From positions 2,046,001-2,110,000 of the forward strand of contig NZ_CP165782.1 of NCBI RefSeq assembly GCF_000513895.2: a DNA stretch of 64,000 nucleotides, in the 5' to 3' direction. Source of the stretch: Ensifer sp. WSM1721 (GTDB lineage Bacteria; Pseudomonadota; Alphaproteobacteria; Rhizobiales; Rhizobiaceae). A program made the position numbers and the translations under genes. Shown piece by piece: positions 57,975 through 64,000 of this stretch. How positions within the stretch are numbered: the stretch's first letter is position 1; each line of letters opens with the position of its first letter. The notes below the pieces were generated by a model that saw nothing but the letters and a program-made list of their open reading frames with translations, was not told the DNA's origin and did not search any database.

Positions 57975-58910
57975 TCATCCGGTCGCAGCGGCCCTGCGGG
58001 GGCGCTCCACGGCAGGCGCCGCCGCCGGCCGGCGTTCATAGCCCAGAAGATCGCAGACAGCCGCGACGAGCGGCGATCGGTTCATCGTATAGAGGTGGAA
58101 GTCTGTATTGCCACGCCTGACGAGATCGACGATCTGCTCAGCGGCAATATGCGTCGCCTCCTTGAAGCGCTCCACCGGCTGATCGTCAAGATGGCCGAGC
58201 CGCGAAACGACCGCATCTGGGACCTTCGACCCGCAAAGACCTGCGAACCTCTGTACCTGCGCGAGATTGTTGATCGGCAATATCCCCGGCACGATCGGTA
58301 TCTCGATGCCGGCACCCCGCACGCGCTCCAGATATCGCTCGAAATCGTCATTGTCGAAGAAGAACTGAGTGATTGCCCGTGTCGCGCCATTGTCGACCTT
58401 CTGCTTCAGCATGTCGATGTCGGCGGCGACATCCGGACTCTCGGGATGTTTTTCCGGATAGGCAGAGACGGAAATCTCGAATTCTCCGCGCGCACGGAGC
58501 GCCTTGACGAGAGCGGCGGCGTTTTCATAACCACCCGGAAAGGGCTCATAGGCGCTGCCGATGCCACCCTGCGGATCGCCCCTCAAGGCGACGAAATGGC
58601 GGACGCCTGAGGCGAGGAACTCTTCGATCACCGCATCCACTTCCGCCTTCGGCGCGCCGACGCAGGTAAGATGGGCAGCCGTATTCGTAAGCCCGATCTC
58701 CTCGATCATCCGTCTGACGGTCGTCAGGGACCGCGCCTTGGTCGAACCTCCGGCGCCGTAGGTCACCGTCACGAATGCGGGTGCGAAGACGGAAAGATCC
58801 GACACCGTCTGGAAGAGCTGTGTTTCCATCTCCTCGTTTTTCGGGGGAAAATATTCAAAGGACAGCCTGAGACTGGCGCACTCCGCGGGATGAAGCGTCC
58901 GTTCGTTCAT
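57975..58910 (-). CDS. metF: Methylenetetrahydrofolate reductase MetF
   Basis: 311-residue TIM-barrel flavoenzyme reducing 5,10-methylene-THF to 5-methyl-THF for methionine synthesis. LSFEYFPPKNEEMETQLF with the catalytic Glu, VTVTYGAGGSTKARSLT, AHLTCVGAPKAEVD, ALRGDPQGG, and FDNDDFERYLE. The ATG at 58910 has GGGGGAG upstream and lies two nt after the stop of the ArsR-methyltransferase gene, with which it forms an operon. The C-terminus is extended by a Pro/Ala/Arg-rich tail of about 20 residues. Confidence 0.95.
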   Translation of the reverse strand: MNERTLHPAECASLRLSFEYFPPKNEEMETQLFQTVSDLSVFAPAFVTVTYGAGGSTKARSLTTVRRMIEEIGLTNTAAHLTCVGAPKAEVDAVIEEFLASGVRHFVALRGDPQGGIGSAYEPFPGGYENAAALVKALRARGEFEISVSAYPEKHPESPDVAADIDMLKQKVDNGATRAITQFFFDNDDFERYLERVRGAGIEIPIVPGILPINNLAQVQRFAGLCGSKVPDAVVSRLGHLDDQPVERFKEATHIAAEQIVDLVRRGNTDFHLYTMNRSPLVAAVCDLLGYERRPAAAPAVERPRRAAATG

Positions 58911-58912
58911 TC

Positions 58913-59935
58913 TCAAACTCCCCCTACCTGAAGGCGCTGGCGCGGCATTTCGGCGATAGTGTCGACTGCGCGCTGATCGCGCGCCAGCCAGATCGTGACC
59001 GTCAGTTTTCCTTCCTGCCCGCCTTCCGGCGCCAGATCGGTCGTCTTCTCCAGCGCGAGACCCGCCTTCTGCAGCCAATCGGCCATCAACTGATGCGAGA
59101 AGCCGAGGCGGGCATGGGCATGCTCGTCGCGCAGGTACTCGAGCCCGTGGGGCGCAAAGTCGATGATCACGAGCCGGCCGCCGGGCGCGAGCATACGGGC
59201 GGCCTCGGTGATCGCCGCCTCCGGCTCCTCGAGGTAGTGCAACACCTGATGGATCGTGACGAGATCGAAGGACTGGCCGTCGAGCGGCAGATTGAAGATG
59301 TCGCCGTGGCGGATCGAAGCCTTGGTGATCCCGGCCTTATCGAGATTGGAACGGGCGACCGCCAACATGTCGCGGCTCGCGTCGACGCCGATGCCGCGCC
59401 GGTAGATGCCTTCGAAAAGCTGCAGAATGCGTCCCGTGCCGGTACCGAGATCGAGCAGGCTGTCGACCTGTTCGTCGCCGACCATGGCCTTCAGCGCCGC
59501 CTCGACGTCACCCTCGGCTACGTGCAGCCGCCGGAGTTCGTCCCATTCGGCGGCGTTGCGACTGAAATAGGCCTGCGCCTTCTCCGCACGCGCCTTCTTC
59601 AATGCCGCGAGCCGGGTCGCGTCCCGCGCGAGAATTGCATCGTCGAAAGCGGCCGCCGCCAGGAGTTCACGCACCAGCGCCACGCGCCCGCCCTCTTGAC
59701 GCAGGCGGAAATAGGCCCAGGCACCCTCCTGATAGCGATCGATGAGGGCGACCTCGGCAAGCAGTTTCAGATGCCGGGAAATGCGCGGCTGAGACTGGCC
59801 GAGAATCTCGGTAAGATCGGTCACCGTGAGATCGCCGGCGGCAAGCAAGGCGAGGAGGCGCATGCGCGTCGGCTCACCGGCGGCTTTCAGCACATCAACC
59901 AGCGCGTCCAAACTGAGCATTCCACGATCACCCAT
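58913..59935 (-). CDS. ArsR-type repressor fused to a SAM methyltransferase domain
   Basis: 340-residue fusion. Residues 1-90 form an ArsR winged helix (LKAAGEPTRMRLLALLAAGDLTVTDLTEIL, recognition helix GQSQPRISRHLKLLAEV). From about residue 140 there is a class I SAM methyltransferase (motif I LLDLGTGTGRILQLF, IGVDASRDMLAVA, HQVLHYLEEPEAAI, LAPGGRLVIIDFAP). Start ATG 59935 has GGGGAAAG upstream; longer GTG/ATG starts lie in the operator. Two nt before metF. The arrangement suggests sensing SAM or S-adenosylhomocysteine to control methionine-cycle genes (SahR-like); an enzymatic role is also possible. Confidence 0.88.
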   Translation of the reverse strand: MGDRGMLSLDALVDVLKAAGEPTRMRLLALLAAGDLTVTDLTEILGQSQPRISRHLKLLAEVALIDRYQEGAWAYFRLRQEGGRVALVRELLAAAAFDDAILARDATRLAALKKARAEKAQAYFSRNAAEWDELRRLHVAEGDVEAALKAMVGDEQVDSLLDLGTGTGRILQLFEGIYRRGIGVDASRDMLAVARSNLDKAGITKASIRHGDIFNLPLDGQSFDLVTIHQVLHYLEEPEAAITEAARMLAPGGRLVIIDFAPHGLEYLRDEHAHARLGFSHQLMADWLQKAGLALEKTTDLAPEGGQEGKLTVTIWLARDQRAVDTIAEMPRQRLQVGGV

Positions 59936-59950
59936 CGCTTTCCCCATCAA

Positions 59951-59972
59951 CACATAAAGATATGTTTATGTG
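59951..59972. promoter_or_regulatory. Palindromic operator for the ArsR-methyltransferase/metF operon
   Basis: Perfect eight-base inverted repeat CACATAAA-GATATG-TTTATGTG, 15 bp before the chosen start codon. Size and AT-rich symmetry are typical of ArsR-family operators, and its position would block transcription or initiation of the operon; autoregulation is inferred. Confidence 0.65.
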
Positions 59973-60162
59973 ATTTGCGGGAAGCGCGCAAGCGAATTTG
60001 CGCAGAAGGGCAAGGGGATGACGGTCGGGAGGTAGGTCCGCTCCAGATTAGCTCCGAGGACATCACACCGGCGCGCCGCGGTGCTCTTTGACGCTATCCT
60101 GCGGCGTTGCGGTGCCGGCTGCAGGGCATCCGTTTACGACCACCGGATTATCTTCCATCCTC

Positions 60163-60185
60163 ATTCCTGTGCTTGTCACAGGAAT
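60163..60185. repeat. Dispersed palindrome ATTCCTGTG-cttgt-CACAGGAAT
   Basis: Nine-base perfect arms, flanked by CATCCTC and CCAG. It shares its core with the repeat at 11598-11630 in the opposite orientation. Confidence 0.6.
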
Positions 60186-60490
60186 CCAGTCATGGCGCGT
60201 CCGCGCCGTGAATGACTCAGGGAATTACGTGGAAGAGCGGTGCAGACAGCAAGACATCAAGCGCGCCCAAGGACTTGGGCGCACTGGGTCCCTATGACAG
60301 CATAGGTATGAGGAAAGGCACAAGCTGACGCCCCAAACCTCCGGCTCGCCCGGATTCCTTCTCGGTACCGTCAGCCAGCACAGGATGGAACGCCAGTCCG
60401 CGCTCCGGTCTCACTCCTGTTACTGGCCCCAGGATGAGCAGGCGAAATGCCCGCAAACCGGCCTATGCAGAAGCCCGCCGTTTTGGCCGC

Positions 60491-60531
60491 TAAAGCGCAT
60501 CACACCCAACGAATTCGTGCCATGCGCTTTA
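60491..60531. repeat. Long inverted repeat TAAAGCGCAT/ATGCGCTTTA
   Basis: Ten-base perfect arms with a 21-base loop containing GAATTC, about 70 bp after the ettA stop on the minus strand. It could serve as an ettA terminator, but the distance is long and no T-run is adjacent on that strand beyond the arm. Confidence 0.4.
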
Positions 60532-60601
60532 GTCTTTGCTTCTATCTACGTCGCCCATCCCAAAACCGCAGCGGGCTTTTAGGCGACAGACCTCTCAAAC
60601 C

Positions 60602-62251
<1,650 letters not shown>

Positions 62252-62369
62252 AAGGGAATGCTCCGCATCGGAAGGGAAAATTTGCCCGCTATGTAGGCGA
62301 ATTATGTTGGCGGGGCAATCCGGCAAAGGCTTGCCACGCCGATCCCTTCGATGTGGCGACCCCGCCGGA

Positions 62370-63140
62370 TCAGCCCTGCCCGGCAGCGTCCGCGATCCCC
62401 TTTCCGCACTTGAACTCGGTCGGGCCGGCTGCCTGGATTAAGTCCGAAAGCCCGCTCTTGCCCGAGAGATCGCCGGAAAGCCCGATCGTAAGTCCGGTGA
62501 TGATGCTGCGGCCGTTGACGCTTTGGCAGCGCATCCGCACCCGGTCGCCGGCACCTGCACCGAAGCTATGGTCGAAGGCCTGCTTGATCTGCTTTTCGTC
62601 GATCTCCTTGCCGATCTGGTCGGCAAAGAGCGCACGCACGGCCGAACGATTGAGCTCATCCAATAGCCGGAGCTGCAACGTGAAGTAGTCGTCCGCATTT
62701 GACGCTTGGCAGGTGCCGCTGCGCAGCCACTGATGTCGGTCGAGGCCGGATTTGACCCCAGGCATGGCGACGAGCAAGCGCGCGGCCGTGTCGTCGGTCA
62801 TGGCGGCCTTCGGCAGGTCCAGCCAATCACCCTTGCGGTCGCGGGCCTTCAGCTCCGCTTCCACGCCGCAATAGCTCTTCCTGAGCGGCCACAGGCCATG
62901 AAGCGAAAAATGGGTGGCGTCGAACCGCTCCGCCGTCTGGTCGACGCATTCTTTGCGCGTCGGCCGCGTCTCGCAAAAGCCTGGCTGCCAACTTACAGCG
63001 AGGACATATTCAGTCTTCCCGCCGCCGGCCCCGCCACCCTCGTCTCCTTCCTGCGCGGCGGCGAAGGTGGCAAATCCCAGCCCCACCGCCAGCGCCGCCA
63101 TCCGCACCACGTTCACTATTGCCCTTGCCCGCATTGTCAT
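62370..63140 (-). CDS. Ribonuclease T2-family secreted protein with altered CAS II
   Basis: 256-residue exported protein. Signal peptide ([19 protein letters not shown]), a Gly/Glu-rich stretch ([12 protein letters not shown]), then the RNase T2 fold. [24 protein letters not shown] with the first catalytic His, and the CAS II region HQWLRSGTC. The family consensus there is about HEWxKHGTC; here Glu, Lys and the second His are Gln, Arg and Ser. Later Cys residues (MRCQ, FKCG) for disulfides are kept. ATG 63140 has GGAGG five nt upstream. Either a weakened RNase or a non-catalytic relative. Confidence 0.85.
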   Translation of the reverse strand: MTMRARAIVNVVRMAALAVGLGFATFAAAQEGDEGGGAGGGKTEYVLAVSWQPGFCETRPTRKECVDQTAERFDATHFSLHGLWPLRKSYCGVEAELKARDRKGDWLDLPKAAMTDDTAARLLVAMPGVKSGLDRHQWLRSGTCQASNADDYFTLQLRLLDELNRSAVRALFADQIGKEIDEKQIKQAFDHSFGAGAGDRVRMRCQSVNGRSIITGLTIGLSGDLSGKSGLSDLIQAAGPTEFKCGKGIADAAGQG

Positions 63141-63362
63141 AACCGCCTCCAAACAGGAAAACAAAACGAGAACAAATATCGACAAACGCGCGAAAATTGC
63201 AACCCCTAATCAACATTTTCGGAATCGTTGTGACCTCATGCGAAACGAGCAACAAGCGCCGATTGCCTTTACCGTCCAAATCGATTTGATATCTGCGACG
63301 GCGTCGCATCGAAGAGGCGACGACAAACAGGCGGTGTGACGGTTTTTGGGAGAGCGCATGGC

Positions 63363-64000
63363 ATGTTCGGGCAGGTGAGGACGCATCGAAGCCAGACCGG
63401 TGCGACGCTCGGCTGGCGTTATCGCGGCGCCGCAGGCGTGCCCCGCGGGATCCTCATCATCAGTCACGGCCTTGCGGAACATTCCGGCCGTTACGGCCGC
63501 TTTGCCGAGGTCATGGCCGCGCATGGCTTTCACGTCTATGCTCATGACCATCGCGGACACGGCGAGAGCAGCGCGCCGGACGCACTCGTCGCCATGTTCG
63601 CGCTCCGGGACGGCGCCTCGAAGGTCATCGCGGACCTTCGAGCAATTCGCGATATGGCGGCTGCCGATCATCCAGGCCTGCCGGTCATCCTCTTCGGCCA
63701 TTCGATGGGCGGGCTGATTGCACTCAATGCAGCCGAAGCCGATCCCGGGCTCTACGATGCGCTCGCGGTCTGGAACTCCAACTTCCGACCGGGGCTTGCC
63801 GGCCGCGCCGGTCTGTTGCTGCTCGCAATCGAGAAGATGCTGAAAGGCTCCGACGTGCCGAGCCCGCTGCTGACGAAGCTGACCTTCGGCGCCTGGAGCA
63901 AGAGCATTGCCGAACGGAAAACCGATTTCGACTGGCTGTCGCGCGACGAAGGCGAGGTCGCCAAATATGTCGCTGATCCGCTCTGCGGCTTCGATGCGAC
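63363..64000 (+). CDS. Alpha/beta hydrolase (monoglyceride lipase-like), 3' end outside window
   Basis: First 212 residues of a serine hydrolase; the frame is open to the window edge. Starts MFGQVRTHRSQTGATLGWRY. Oxyanion region IISHGLAEHSGRY, DHRGHGES, and the nucleophile elbow FGHSMGG (Ser about residue 121). HGxxEHS plus GHSMGG is typical of monoacylglycerol lipase / lysophospholipase-like serine aminopeptidase S33 proteins. GGGAGAG precedes the ATG by eight nt. Acid and His residues of the triad are beyond the end. Confidence 0.88.
   Translation, partial: MFGQVRTHRSQTGATLGWRYRGAAGVPRGILIISHGLAEHSGRYGRFAEVMAAHGFHVYAHDHRGHGESSAPDALVAMFALRDGASKVIADLRAIRDMAAADHPGLPVILFGHSMGGLIALNAAEADPGLYDALAVWNSNFRPGLAGRAGLLLLAIEKMLKGSDVPSPLLTKLTFGAWSKSIAERKTDFDWLSRDEGEVAKYVADPLCGFDA

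Larger units (their letters stand above)
60091..60601. other. Gene-less interval with repeats upstream of metF operon and after ettA
   Basis: About 500 bp in which open frames are short and not protein-like. It contains the dispersed palindrome at 60163-60185 and a long inverted repeat at 60491-60531; a half copy of the CTCCTGT...CAGGATGAG type is near 60413-60438. Confidence 0.5.

Noticed and set aside
60385..60582. 65-codon frame in the gap near ettA
   Set aside because: Overlaps inverted repeats; no ribosome-binding site or domain.

Overview
The window reads as chromosome from a Sinorhizobium/Ensifer-type rhizobium (Alphaproteobacteria, Rhizobiales). Supporting signs are high GC, a long FtsZ with a Pro/Gln-rich linker, a btaA-btaB pair for betaine lipids, and six intergenic copies of a mosaic palindrome that matches the rhizobial RIME1 type, together with a second palindromic repeat family. 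Gene content is almost entirely core and collinear; I see no phage, transposase, integrase, tRNA or CRISPR.

Layout. 1-5.2 kb: the end of a GGDEF protein, creA, two paralogous small exported repeat proteins, and a chemoreceptor-cheW operon. 5.4-14.3 kb: a 52-aa membrane protein, SCO1-type copper chaperone, prmA, a structured intergenic RNA candidate with two anti-Shine-Dalgarno loops, aminopeptidase P, azlCD, panCB and a VOC protein. 14.5-41.2 kb (all minus strand): a division and cell-wall (dcw) cluster in the order mraZ-rsmH-ftsL-ftsI-murE-murF-mraY-murD-ftsW-murG-murC-murB-[aqpZ]-ddl-ftsQ-ftsA-ftsZ, followed by lpxC, bamD, recN and ligA. Many genes there overlap by 1-13 nt or are 2-8 nt apart. 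The mraZ promoter carries four ATGGG repeats at exact 10-bp spacing, which look like an MraZ operator. 41.6-42.1 kb: RNase P RNA (minus strand).

42.1-57.3 kb: a FAD oxidoreductase, an unusual concentration of peptidoglycan-active enzymes (a small lytic transglycosylase, an amidase coupled to a TerB/DnaJ-domain protein, a lipoprotein transglycosylase, a GH25 lysozyme lipoprotein and an MltB-type transglycosylase), PPi-dependent phosphofructokinase, a LysE exporter, a serine beta-lactamase-like protein, a serine/threonine dehydratase-like PLP enzyme, btaAB and an EamA transporter. 57.5-64 kb: a 25-aa membrane miniprotein, a metF operon led by an ArsR-methyltransferase fusion with a palindromic operator, ettA, an RNase T2-like protein with an altered active-site motif, and an alpha/beta hydrolase cut by the window end.

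Functionally, the dcw block builds UDP-MurNAc-pentapeptide (MurB-F, Ddl), carries it to lipid II (MraY, MurG), polymerises and crosslinks it at the septum (FtsW, FtsI), and organises the divisome (FtsZ, A, Q, L). LpxC and BamD connect this to outer-membrane assembly. I did not find a clearly new multi-gene system. The most interesting items are the structured minus-strand RNA at about 7.54-7.74 kb, the MraZ and ArsR-methyltransferase operators, the miniproteins, the RNase T2 variant, and the paralogous repeat proteins.
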